From the NCBI GenBank assembly GCA_937930495.1, contig CALGKL010000225.1, positions 1 to 10,899 of the forward strand: a DNA stretch of 10,899 nt. The letters run 5' to 3'. Each line of letters begins with the position of its first letter. Position 1 is the stretch's first letter. The notes under the pieces are model-generated. The model saw only the letters and a list, made by a program, of their open reading frames with translations. It did not search any database and had not been told where the DNA came from. This stretch comes from an uncultured Gloeocapsa sp. (GTDB lineage: Bacteria; Cyanobacteriota; Cyanobacteriia; Cyanobacteriales; Gloeocapsaceae). Of this stretch, positions 1 to 5,901 are shown in pieces. The translations under genes and the position numbers were made by a program.

Positions 1-1020
1 GACCTACGCATCCCTGTAGCTTATCTGAAAACTTTCCAAGGACCTCCCCATGGTATCACCGTAGAACGGGATCTCCTCAATAAATACGGTCGTCCTCTTT
101 TAGGTTGCACCATCAAACCGAAATTAGGTCTTTCCGCCAAAAACTACGGTCGAGCTGTATATGAATGTTTACGCGGTGGCTTAGACTTCACCAAAGACGA
201 CGAAAATATTAACTCTCAGCCTTTCATGCGTTGGCGCGATCGCTTCCTCTTCGTAGCCGAAGCAGTACACAAAGCTCAAGCAGAAACCAACGAAATCAAA
301 GGACATTACCTCAACGTTACCGCGGGTAATTGTGAAGATATGCTCGAGCGTGCTGAATTCGTCAAAGAACTGAAAATGCCCATTTTGATGCACGACTATT
401 TAACAGGTGGTTTCACCGCCAATACCACCCTATCAAAATGGTGTCGGAGAAATGGTGTGTTAATGCACATTCACCGCGCTATGCACGCTGTTATTGACCG
501 TCAGAAAAACCACGGTATTCACTTCCGCGTCCTAGCTAAATGTTTACGGATGTCCGGAGGCGACCACCTACACTCTGGTACAGTTGTTGGTAAACTCGAA
601 GGTGAACGCGGTATCACCATGGGCTTTGTTGACCAAATGCGCGAAGATTACGTAGAAGAAGATCGCTCTCGCGGTATTTTCTTCACCCAGGATTGGGCCT
701 CCATGGCTGGTGTTATGCCAGTTGCTTCTGGTGGTATTCACGTTTGGCATATGCCAGCTCTTGTGGAAATATTCGGTGACGATTCTTGCTTACAGTTTGG
801 TGGTGGTACTCTCGGTCACCCTTGGGGTAATGCTCCTGGTGCTACCGCTAACCGTGTTGCTCTAGAAGCTTGTATCCAAGCTCGTAACGAAGGTCGTAAC
901 CTCGCTCGCGAAGGTAACGAAGTGATCAAAGAAGCAGCTCGTTGGTGTCCTGAATTGAAAGTAGCTTGCGAACTGTGGAAAGAAATTAAATTCGAGTTTG
1001 ACGCAGTAGATACACTCTAA
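1..1020 (+). CDS. rbcL: RuBisCO large subunit, form IB (5' end outside window)
   Basis: Catalytic large subunit of ribulose-1,5-bisphosphate carboxylase/oxygenase, which fixes CO2 onto RuBP, in cyanobacteria inside the carboxysome. The reading frame is open from base 1 and ends at TAA 1018-1020, giving 339 residues. Matching to spinach numbering makes the first residue about 137, so roughly 136 N-terminal residues are missing and the whole protein would be about 475. Active-site elements are visible: Lys175 in GCTIKPK (window residue 39), the carbamylated Lys201 with Asp203 and Glu204 in DFTKDDE (residues 65-68), His294 in MHIHRAMH, and loop-6 Lys334 in VVGKLEGER. The C-terminus carries EIKFEFD (982-1002), the peptide bound by RbcX. 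It is the first gene of an rbcL-rbcX-rbcS operon, whose promoter lies outside the window. No lesion was seen. Identification is secure. Confidence 0.98.
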   Translation, partial: DLRIPVAYLKTFQGPPHGITVERDLLNKYGRPLLGCTIKPKLGLSAKNYGRAVYECLRGGLDFTKDDENINSQPFMRWRDRFLFVAEAVHKAQAETNEIKGHYLNVTAGNCEDMLERAEFVKELKMPILMHDYLTGGFTANTTLSKWCRRNGVLMHIHRAMHAVIDRQKNHGIHFRVLAKCLRMSGGDHLHSGTVVGKLEGERGITMGFVDQMREDYVEEDRSRGIFFTQDWASMAGVMPVASGGIHVWHMPALVEIFGDDSCLQFGGGTLGHPWGNAPGATANRVALEACIQARNEGRNLAREGNEVIKEAARWCPELKVACELWKEIKFEFDAVDTL

Positions 1021-1028
1021 TCCCGAAC

Positions 1029-1063
1029 TAGTTGTTAGTTTTAAAATTGAAAATTAACAACTA
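1029..1063 (+). other. Long AT-rich hairpin between rbcL and rbcX
   Basis: Bases 1029-1042 pair with 1050-1063 as a 14-bp stem (13 Watson-Crick pairs and one G-U), closing a 7-nt loop at 1043-1049. It starts 8 nt after the rbcL stop codon. No uninterrupted T tract follows, so it is a poor intrinsic terminator. A role in protecting the 3' end of a processed rbcL mRNA, or in partial attenuation so that more RbcL than RbcX is made, is inference. Confidence 0.65.
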
Positions 1064-1070
1064 TATTCTG

Positions 1071-1084
1071 TGTCCATTTGGACA
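1071..1084 (+). promoter_or_regulatory. Small palindrome just ahead of the rbcX start
   Basis: TGTCCATTTGGACA is a perfect inverted repeat: TGTCCA at 1071-1076 against TGGACA at 1079-1084. It directly precedes the purine-rich GGTAGGG (1085-1091) that serves as the rbcX ribosome binding site before ATG 1096. In RNA it could form a short hairpin next to that site. Effect on translation is inference, and a protein-binding site is equally possible. Confidence 0.35.
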
Positions 1085-1095
1085 GGTAGGGCTGA

Positions 1096-1485
1096 ATGTA
1101 TCCAAAACAAGTCGCCACTGAAACAGCAAAAGTTTTACAAAGTTATCTGACTTACCAAGCGGTTAAAACGATTATCGCCCAGTTATCAGAAACTAATCCT
1201 CCTATGGCGCTTTGGCTCACCGAGTATTCTTCGGGAAATAAAATCCAAGACGGAGAAGCCTATATAGAGGGACTGATGCTCGAACATAAAGACCTGGTGA
1301 TGCGTATCCTGGAGGTCAGAAACAGTTTAGCCGAACAGGTGCTCGATTTTCTCCCCGATTTGGTACGTCAAAATCTCCAAGAGTCTAGTTTAAATAACCG
1401 TCGCCAAATTTTAGAGCGTTTAACTCAGTCTCTCCCCCCTGATAGCGATACATTTTCCGACCCTAAGTATCCCGAATCAGATTAA
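1096..1485 (+). CDS. rbcX: RuBisCO assembly chaperone RbcX
   Basis: Homodimeric helical chaperone that holds the RbcL C-terminal peptide and stabilises RbcL antiparallel dimers while the L8 core assembles, before the small subunit displaces it. The 129-residue protein has family landmarks: the YLTYQAV helix with Tyr17 and Tyr20 and then Gln29 in AQLSETNPP, which form the peptide groove, then [14 protein letters not shown] and the EQVLDFLP helix. The C-terminal part (about 110-129) is Ser/Pro/Asp rich and probably disordered, as is usual. ATG 1096 is preceded by GGTAGGG at a good distance. It lies 75 nt after rbcL and 31 nt before rbcS, the standard beta-cyanobacterial order. The target motif EIKFEFD is present in the neighbouring rbcL. 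Confidence 0.96.
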   Translation: MYPKQVATETAKVLQSYLTYQAVKTIIAQLSETNPPMALWLTEYSSGNKIQDGEAYIEGLMLEHKDLVMRILEVRNSLAEQVLDFLPDLVRQNLQESSLNNRRQILERLTQSLPPDSDTFSDPKYPESD

Positions 1486-1516
1486 AATTTATCAACTTAC
1501 CAGGAAGATTTTGCTC

Positions 1517-1852
1517 ATGAAAACATTACCAAAAGAACGCCATTACGAAACTCTATCCTATTTACCCCCTCTGACCGATCAACAAATTGTTCGACAAATC
1601 GAATATATGCTAGAACAGGGTTATATCCCCGCGGTTGAGTTCGAAGAAAATCCACAACCTACTGACCACCACTGGACACTCTGGAAATTACCTCTGTTTG
1701 AAGCCCGTAGTGCTCAAGATGTCCTCAACGAAGTTCGTGAGTGTCGTTCCGAGTATCCTAACTACTATATTCGCGTTATTGGTTTTGACAATATTAAACA
1801 ATGTCAAACCGTTAGTTTTATTGTTCACAAACCCGGTGGTCCTCGTTACTAA
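1517..1852 (+). CDS. rbcS: RuBisCO small subunit
   Basis: Small subunit that caps the RbcL octamer to give L8S8 RuBisCO and raises catalytic turnover. The 111-residue product has the usual cyanobacterial length, with family signatures [15 protein letters not shown] near the N-terminus, [11 protein letters not shown] around residues 50-60, [17 protein letters not shown], and [22 protein letters not shown] near the end. The short loop between the first two strands is the prokaryotic form. I chose ATG 1517 because AGGAAG at 1502-1507 sits 9 nt upstream. A TTG in frame at 1511 would add two residues but is too close to that site. It is the last gene of the operon, followed 20 nt later by a strong terminator. 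Confidence 0.97.
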   Translation: MKTLPKERHYETLSYLPPLTDQQIVRQIEYMLEQGYIPAVEFEENPQPTDHHWTLWKLPLFEARSAQDVLNEVRECRSEYPNYYIRVIGFDNIKQCQTVSFIVHKPGGPRY

Positions 1853-1872
1853 ATTCTAGTTAACCCGACGCT

Positions 1873-1900
1873 TACCCCCAGAAAAGGGGGTATTTTTTTT
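1873..1900 (+). terminator. Intrinsic terminator of the rbcLXS operon
   Basis: A 7-bp stem, TACCCCC (1873-1879) with GGGGGTA (1886-1892), encloses a 6-nt loop and is followed by eight T residues (1893-1900). It starts 20 nt after the rbcS stop codon. This is a textbook factor-independent terminator that separates the RuBisCO operon from the pentapeptide gene. Confidence 0.93.
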
Positions 1901-1980
1901 GGGCTATTTTAACTTTTACAACAAAAAAATAATCTTTTTAAATAGTTATCCCTAAACAATATCAATTGACTTTTATCGGG

Positions 1981-2021
1981 TATAAAATTGAATGTTAAGC
2001 TCAATCTCTCAATTAGGAGGT
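1981..2021 (+). promoter_or_regulatory. Probable leader of the pentapeptide gene: -10-like box and strong ribosome binding site
   Basis: The gap after the rbcS terminator is AT rich. TATAAAAT at 1981-1988 resembles a -10 element. A TTGACT at 1966-1971 is only about 9-11 nt upstream of it, so no properly spaced -35 is visible and the promoter call is tentative. AGGAGGT at 2015-2021 is a near-perfect Shine-Dalgarno sequence, with 10-11 nt before ATG 2032, and fixes that start. Confidence 0.4.
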
Positions 2022-2031
2022 CTGCTCAGAC

Positions 2032-2613
2032 ATGAAAATAAATCATTTACTTAGACTTTATGAACAAGGAGAAAGAGATTTCTCTGGCGTAGATTTAACA
2101 GGAGCAGATTTAAGTAAAATTGCGCTTATTGCCGTTAATTTCAGTGGCGCTAATTTAACGGGAGTTAACTTTAGTCGCGCTTTTTTAACCAAATCAAATC
2201 TAGAAGGAGCACAATTAAATAGAGCTAATCTCAGTTTTGCTAAATTAAGTGAAATAAACCTAAATAACGCTAATCTAACTAAAGCTAACTTAACTGGAGC
2301 TTTTATGGTTAAGTCCCAATTAATAAATGCTAAATTAACTACAGCCAATCTTGCCTACGCTAACTTAAGATCTGCTTGTTTAAAGGGAGCTTTTTTAAGC
2401 AGTGCTAACTTAGAAAAAGTCAATCTGCGGGAAGCCAATCTAACCAACGCCAACCTCAATTGGGCGAATTTAAATCAAGCCACATTAATTGGGACAGAAT
2501 TAACAGGAAGTTCATTATATGGAGTTAGAAACTTAGATTCTAATCAAATACAACCGCCAGAAGATTTTGCGGTGAATGGGGATTATTTTCCCAATACTCT
2601 AATCTCTTTTTAA
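2032..2613 (+). CDS. Pentapeptide-repeat protein
   Basis: A 193-residue protein made almost wholly of A(D/N)LXX repeats, from about residue 20 to 165 (GADLS, GANLT, RANLS, NANLT, KANLT and similar). This predicts a right-handed quadrilateral beta-helix, the fold of the pentapeptide family. An N-terminal segment of about 18 residues (HLLRLYEQGERDF) and a C-terminal GVRNLDSNQIQPP cap flank the coil, a pattern common in cyanobacterial members. There is no signal peptide or membrane segment, so it is probably cytosolic. Biochemical function is unknown; most cyanobacterial members have none assigned, and gyrase protection as in Qnr/MfpA is only one possibility. The start is fixed by AGGAGGT upstream. 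A coding-like stretch continues past the stop in another frame (2610-2678), so the C-terminus may be truncated; see findings. Confidence 0.9.
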   Translation: MKINHLLRLYEQGERDFSGVDLTGADLSKIALIAVNFSGANLTGVNFSRAFLTKSNLEGAQLNRANLSFAKLSEINLNNANLTKANLTGAFMVKSQLINAKLTTANLAYANLRSACLKGAFLSSANLEKVNLREANLTNANLNWANLNQATLIGTELTGSSLYGVRNLDSNQIQPPEDFAVNGDYFPNTLISF

Positions 2614-2678
2614 CCCCACAGGAACTCGCCTTAGATCCTAAAAATATTACTCAAAGACCTAAAGCGAGTAATCAGTAA
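2610..2678 (+). pseudogene. Possible detached C-terminal tail of the pentapeptide protein
   Basis: Reading from TTA 2610 in the -1 frame relative to the upstream gene gives 22 residues (LTPQELALDPKNITQRPKAS, then NQ) and TAA 2676-2678. One more T in the run of five T at 2607-2611 would join this directly to the upstream frame and give a 215-residue protein ending 2 nt before the convergent cysE stop. The composition looks protein-like, but the stretch is too short to prove coding by eye. It may be a real truncation, a sequencing error in a homopolymer, or chance. Confidence 0.3.
2640..2672 (-). terminator. Weak intrinsic terminator candidate after cysE
   Basis: ATTACTC (2646-2652) and GAGTAAT (2666-2672) form a 7-bp inverted repeat with a 13-nt loop. 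Read on the - strand, the stem is followed by ATTTTT, about 9 nt after the cysE stop. The stem is AT rich and the loop long, so termination would be modest. The + strand lacks a T tract. Confidence 0.4.
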
Positions 2679-2680
2679 TT

Positions 2681-3412
2681 CTAGATACCAGAGCCATCGC
2701 TAAATTGTTTAATTTCTGTCTCAGGAAGACTAGAAATATCCAGGGAAAATTTACCCGCGTAACACTTTTCCAGAAGTTGAGTATTTTTTAATTCTTGCAC
2801 TTGTTGTTCTAAAGACTCGATGCGATCTATCAAACTACGAATGATTGTAGCTTCTGAGTCAGGAAGATTACCATGTTCTAAAGGATTAATTTTGACACCG
2901 GAGCGATAGACTACGCGGCCGGGAATACCCACCACGGTACAATCAGAAGGGACATCTCTTAAGACCACAGAGCCTGCACCAATGCGCACATTATCCCCTA
3001 TGACCAGATTGCCGAGAACCTTTGCTCCTGCACCTACTACAACATTGTTACCTAATGTAGGATGACGCTTACCACTTTCTTTCCCGGTTCCACCTAGGGT
3101 TACTCCCTGATAAATGAGGGTATAATCCCCGACGATCGCCGTTTCTCCGATCACTACTCCCATACCGTGGTCTATAAATACGCCTTTGCCAATTTGCGCT
3201 CCTGGATGTATTTCTATCCCTGTGAGTAAACGAGCTAGATGGGAGATCAGTCTAGGGATCAAGGGAATCTTCTTGTTATTGAGCCAGTGGGAGAGACGGT
3301 GAAACCAAAGAGCGTGCAAGCCTGGGTAGCACAACAACACTTCTAACCAGTTGCGAGCAGCGGGATCTCTCTCAAAAATAATCCGAAAGTCAGCGATTAG
3401 GAATGACAGCAC
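2681..3412 (-). CDS. cysE: Serine O-acetyltransferase
   Basis: Transfers acetyl from acetyl-CoA to L-serine, giving O-acetylserine for cysteine synthesis in the cytosol. The 243-residue protein begins with the family's helical N-terminal segment ([33 protein letters not shown]), followed from about residue 66 to 170 by a left-handed parallel beta-helix of hexapeptide repeats. Asp81-His82 in FIDHGMG match the catalytic Asp-His pair, and [13 protein letters not shown] (106-118) is the acetyl-CoA and serine region. Residues about 185-212 look like a coiled coil. The final residues SDGSGI end in Gly-Ile, the tail that docks into cysteine synthase in the CysE-CysK complex. The start is GTG 3412: an in-frame TGA lies two codons upstream and MLSFLIADF aligns with normal family starts. 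It is downstream of hpsD on the same strand with no obvious terminator between. Confidence 0.96.
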   Translation of the reverse strand: MLSFLIADFRIIFERDPAARNWLEVLLCYPGLHALWFHRLSHWLNNKKIPLIPRLISHLARLLTGIEIHPGAQIGKGVFIDHGMGVVIGETAIVGDYTLIYQGVTLGGTGKESGKRHPTLGNNVVVGAGAKVLGNLVIGDNVRIGAGSVVLRDVPSDCTVVGIPGRVVYRSGVKINPLEHGNLPDSEATIIRSLIDRIESLEQQVQELKNTQLLEKCYAGKFSLDISSLPETEIKQFSDGSGI

Positions 3413-3492
3413 AGTTCAATTCCATGATTATGATTTTGGTCACTTCTTATTCTACCTTCGAATTGCCCATTTGCCATTAGTGTTTCTTCATC

Positions 3493-3521
3493 TTGACATT
3501 TTCTTTACATTATGTTATAAT
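3493..3521 (+). promoter_or_regulatory. Perfect-consensus extended sigma-70 promoter, antisense to the hps operon
   Basis: TTGACA at 3493-3498, a 17-nt spacer, and TATAAT at 3516-3521, with TGT immediately before the -10 box (extended -10). Initiation would fall near 3528, running rightward. No + strand gene lies downstream; the transcript would run antisense to the 3' end of hpsD and on into hpsC. It sits in the 118-nt gap between hpsD and cysE. Such a full match is rare by chance, even in AT-rich DNA, but activity is not proven. Confidence 0.6.
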
Positions 3522-3530
3522 AGCCCTGCT

Positions 3531-4061
3531 CTAGAGACATTTTTCGTCCTTTTCCACACGTATAGCGCCGATAACAGTTTCAATCACCACACAGCGTCTA
3601 GCATAATTGCTATTATCGACTCTGTTGGAGAGTTGGAGGGTGATTTTGGCAGGGGGATTTACATATTTAAGATGCCCGTTGTGATCGAAAACCAAAGACC
3701 ATAGAAATTCCCCTGTATTAAGATCAGTCGACCTATTTGTACTATGATCTTGATCCAATTGGATATCAGGATCTATTTCATTCCAAGCAACCTGATTCAA
3801 GGGTACGGAGCTATGGTGTTTAGCCCATTCCAGGTAACCATTACTCTGTCTAAAAAGAATTTGCCAGTTTTCCTTACGACGCATAGACTCGGTTTGGGTA
3901 GAGCGAATGGCTTGATAGACTTCCCGATTAGCGGTATTGAGCCTTTGACGATATAAAAAAGAAGTCATATTCGGGATACTTAGGGCTAGAGCAACAGAGG
4001 CAATAATTACCCCAACAAGTATTTCAACCAAAGAGAAACCAGAATTATTATTATTTTTCAT
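3531..4061 (-). CDS. hpsD: Minor pseudopilin, GspH/HpsD-like
   Basis: A 176-residue prepilin-like protein. Its short leader MKNNNNSG is followed by FSLVEILVGVIIASVALALS, a canonical prepilin peptidase site after Gly8 with Glu13 at +5, and a hydrophobic helix at residues 9-30 that would anchor it in the inner membrane until assembly. The C-terminal domain ends in CVVIETVIGAIRVEK with a second Cys near the end (a disulfide is possible), like GspH-type pseudopilins. It starts 2 nt after the hpsC stop, so it is probably translationally coupled. As last gene of hpsA-B-C-D it matches by position the pseudopilin set of the Nostoc punctiforme hormogonium polysaccharide locus. The pilin class is certain; the letter D rests on order and is less so. 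Confidence 0.8.
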   Translation of the reverse strand: MKNNNNSGFSLVEILVGVIIASVALALSIPNMTSFLYRQRLNTANREVYQAIRSTQTESMRRKENWQILFRQSNGYLEWAKHHSSVPLNQVAWNEIDPDIQLDQDHSTNRSTDLNTGEFLWSLVFDHNGHLKYVNPPAKITLQLSNRVDNSNYARRCVVIETVIGAIRVEKDEKCL

Positions 4062-4063
4062 AA

Positions 4064-5068
4064 TTATCTACCAAACTTATCGATAACCCCTCTGAGGGTT
4101 ACTTGACCTTGGACAACAGGGATAAAATCTACGGTTTTAGTCAAACGGTCTCTACCTTCGGCGTTACCCCGCAGATAAACGATAATATCCTGATTCGCAC
4201 CTAATCTTCCTTGGGTACTTCTGACACAAGCAAAGAAGCTATTGTGAGTGCCTGGATCTGCGGGAACCCGAGCATAATTATTAGGACAGGTAGGGGGATT
4301 AGGAGGTAAATTCTGGTTACTACTGCTTCTAAACTCGGTGCGATTGGGAATATCGATGAAATCTGCTAAAACCATCGGTTTGGGTTGATCAGAAACCTCC
4401 GGGTCTGGTCGTTGAGTTTGTCGGTTAACGCCGTCTTTATCATAGGGCCAAGTCAGAAAGTTATTATAGACAGCAGGATCGACAAAACCAGTAGTAAAAG
4501 TTACCTGCTCCCCATTAATCTTATATTTAGGCAAAGCATAACGAACGATGCGAGATTTCCCCAGCCATTGATCGCTTGCTTCGGTAGTTTGGAGATAGAC
4601 CACCAGAGTGTAAGTGTTTCTTTTTATCAGTAACAACCTACATTCCTCTTGTTGTAATAATTCGCTCCCAAAAGCCATTGTACAATTAAGCGCGTGTAAA
4701 TTTTCAATCGGTTCGGTTTTCCAAAAAACGAGAATCGGTTCGGCTGAAGCACCTAAACCCTCAATGGCGCTGAAATTTGGTAAAGCGTCCCTGAGTCTGG
4801 GGGTAATTTCTTCATAGACAAAAACTGCTTCGCGCAAGTCTTCGGTAATATAATCTAGGGCAATTTGTGTATCTTTTTCTGTAGCTATAAAAGCGGCTTC
4901 CCGTTTATCAGATTCAATAAACTGGTTCATCATACTGATTAAACCAGTAGTAATCATCCCGGCGATGACCAAGCTAATCATTTTTTCTACTATCGAAAAA
5001 CCCGAGTTGCCCGATAATTGGCGCCATAATCGTAACCAAAAAAGCTGCCTGTTTCTCACCTTAATCAC
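4064..5068 (-). CDS. hpsC: Pseudopilin, HpsC-like
   Basis: A 334-residue prepilin-like protein, probably a minor pseudopilin of the hormogonium polysaccharide export apparatus. The leader of 23 residues (Arg/Trp rich) ends in NSG before FSIVEKMISLVIAGMITTGLIS: cleavage after Gly23, Glu28 at +5, hydrophobic helix 24-46. The large periplasmic part holds two Cys pairs, one in a CTMAFGSELLQQEEC stretch and one between CPNNYARVP and FFACVRS, suggesting disulfides. GTG 5068 is the outermost start; GTG 5059 (residue 4) has TAGG about 8 nt upstream and is a good alternative. GTG 5068 overlaps, as GTGA, the stop codon of a relict second hpsB tail, which suggests the two genes were once coupled directly. 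hpsD follows after 2 nt. Confidence 0.85.
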   Translation of the reverse strand: MIKVRNRQLFWLRLWRQLSGNSGFSIVEKMISLVIAGMITTGLISMMNQFIESDKREAAFIATEKDTQIALDYITEDLREAVFVYEEITPRLRDALPNFSAIEGLGASAEPILVFWKTEPIENLHALNCTMAFGSELLQQEECRLLLIKRNTYTLVVYLQTTEASDQWLGKSRIVRYALPKYKINGEQVTFTTGFVDPAVYNNFLTWPYDKDGVNRQTQRPDPEVSDQPKPMVLADFIDIPNRTEFRSSSNQNLPPNPPTCPNNYARVPADPGTHNSFFACVRSTQGRLGANQDIIVYLRGNAEGRDRLTKTVDFIPVVQGQVTLRGVIDKFGR

Positions 5069-5145
5069 CTATAATCATTTATAAATTCATAATATTTTCT
5101 AACAGAGCCAATCAAATCACCGCGGGAAAAGTCAGCGTCAATCAG
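5065..5145 (-). pseudogene. Orphan duplicate of the hpsB C-terminal tail
   Basis: In a frame shifted from hpsB, codons 5145 to 5065 read LIDADFSRGDLIGSVRKYYE then FINDYR and stop. This mirrors the true HpsB end VIYADFSRGDLIGSLRKYHE then FIPPP. The terminal TGA (5067-5065) overlaps the hpsC GTG (5068-5066) by the GTGA arrangement typical of coupled genes. It has no start codon of its own and is not expected to be made as a separate peptide. The likeliest reading is that this is the original hpsB 3' end, cut off by a 74-bp out-of-frame duplication. Confidence 0.7.
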
Positions 5146-5218
5146 GGAGGGGGAATAAATTCATGATATTTTCTAAGGGAGCCAATCAAATCACCGCGGG
5201 AGAAGTCAGCGTAAATCA
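5081..5218. repeat. Near-perfect direct repeat, 2 x 64 bp, offset 74 bp
   Basis: Copy A is 5081-5144 and copy B is 5155-5218, separated by 10 nt (5145-5154). They match at 59 of 64 positions. Copy B codes for the end of HpsB; copy A fills most of the hpsB-hpsC gap. Because 74 is not a multiple of 3, the second copy falls out of the hpsB frame. Of the five differences, two are synonymous when both copies are read in the hpsB sense, and three change Tyr/Asp, Leu/Val and His/Tyr. Confidence 0.93.
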
Positions 5219-5867
5219 CGGCGAGAGGAAATTGACGTTGTCTAGCGGAGATGTTTTCACCATCGTTCCTTTCGAGTAAAGTTCTTTCCCCTGCACCTCG
5301 GGTGAGGTAGATAGGAGCTGATTCTGTGCGTAAAGAGCCAAGATCTTCGAATGAAGCTTTAGAATAAACCCTGATGCCCATACGAAAGACTACCGTTTGA
5401 GGAATAACTCGTCTGTCAATACTGACATTTTCTTGTACTCCCGTAGTTCTAAAGGTTTGGATAAAGTACTCTTTGGATGGATCAGTCCACCAAGCCTGGT
5501 TAGAGTTGGTAATTGTACAACCAGACTCGCCAATAACACAAACGGTGTTAGGTGGACCGGCTTGGGAGATTTGGTTAGGGTTAGTAATCTGTGTCGCGCC
5601 AATCGTCGCTATAGGAGGTAACAGATTATCTTCATAGAGTCCAGTATCAACAATCAGTCGAATACGTTCCAATTCTTTTTGAGCTAGGGTCATGGCGGTT
5701 TCCGCGCGTCGGTTTTGAATCCGCGTCGCCATAGCTAGAATCAGGGGAGGAGTAGAAACCACGACCATCAGGGAGATGATCACAGTGGCTACCAGACTCT
5801 CCATCAGAGACATACCAGAGTTGGTATTTTTTTTGAGTAGAATTTTTAAGTAAATTAAACGCAGCAT
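5142..5867 (-). CDS. hpsB: Pseudopilin, HpsB-like
   Basis: A 241-residue prepilin-like protein. Leader MLRLIYLKILLKKNTNSG ends at a prepilin peptidase site: Gly18, then MSLMESLVATVIISLMVVVS with Glu23 at +5 and a hydrophobic helix at 19-40. The globular part has one Cys pair (CVIGESGC) and YFIQTFR, IDRRVIPQTVVFRMGIRVY segments, and ends GDLIGSLRKYHEFIPPP. It is probably an inner-membrane then periplasmic component of a pseudopilus for polysaccharide export. It begins 32 nt after hpsA, with no recognisable Shine-Dalgarno sequence before ATG 5867, so translation may depend on ribosomes finishing hpsA. The last four residues (IPPP) and stop arise at the junction of a duplication; the ancestral end was probably INDYR. 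Confidence 0.85.
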   Translation of the reverse strand: MLRLIYLKILLKKNTNSGMSLMESLVATVIISLMVVVSTPPLILAMATRIQNRRAETAMTLAQKELERIRLIVDTGLYEDNLLPPIATIGATQITNPNQISQAGPPNTVCVIGESGCTITNSNQAWWTDPSKEYFIQTFRTTGVQENVSIDRRVIPQTVVFRMGIRVYSKASFEDLGSLRTESAPIYLTRGAGERTLLERNDGENISARQRQFPLAVIYADFSRGDLIGSLRKYHEFIPPP

Positions 5868-5877
5868 GGTTGTTAGT

Positions 5878-5901
5878 AAAGGGGTTCAAAGGAAAGGGGT
5901 T
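5878..5901. repeat. Short direct repeat between hpsA and hpsB
   Basis: AAAGGGGTT occurs at 5878-5886 and 5893-5901, 15 nt apart, overlapping the hpsA stop codon. On the coding strand this puts two CCCC tracts just ahead of hpsB, where a ribosome binding site would be expected. A pyrimidine-rich tract cannot pair with the 16S anti-Shine-Dalgarno sequence. It may be a small slippage product. Confidence 0.6.

Noticed and set aside
568..750. A 60-codon frame on the - strand inside rbcL
   Set aside because: It is opposite highly conserved rbcL sequence and is a reflection of codon use.
1029..1063. The rbcL-rbcX hairpin as a full intrinsic terminator
   Set aside because: The stem is AT rich and no T tract follows; rbcX and rbcS downstream also need read-through.
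1966..1988. TTGACT plus TATAAA as a full sigma-70 promoter for the pentapeptide gene
   Set aside because: The spacer is only about 9-11 nt, far from 16-18, so the two boxes cannot work as a pair. Only a -10-like box is kept as tentative.
3529..3536. CTCTAGAG palindrome at the hpsD stop codon as a terminator
   Set aside because: It is an 8-bp palindrome with no loop and no T tract, and forms no useful RNA hairpin.
3744..3956. A 70-codon open frame on the + strand downstream of the consensus promoter at 3493-3521
   Set aside because: It lies wholly antisense to hpsD, starts over 200 nt after the expected transcript start, has no clear ribosome binding site, and resembles no known family. The promoter is better read as making antisense RNA.
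5142..5160. Programmed ribosomal frameshifting at the hpsB end to read into the second tail
   Set aside because: There is no canonical slippery heptamer or clear downstream structure; a simple out-of-frame duplication explains the data better. Kept only as an alternative within that finding.
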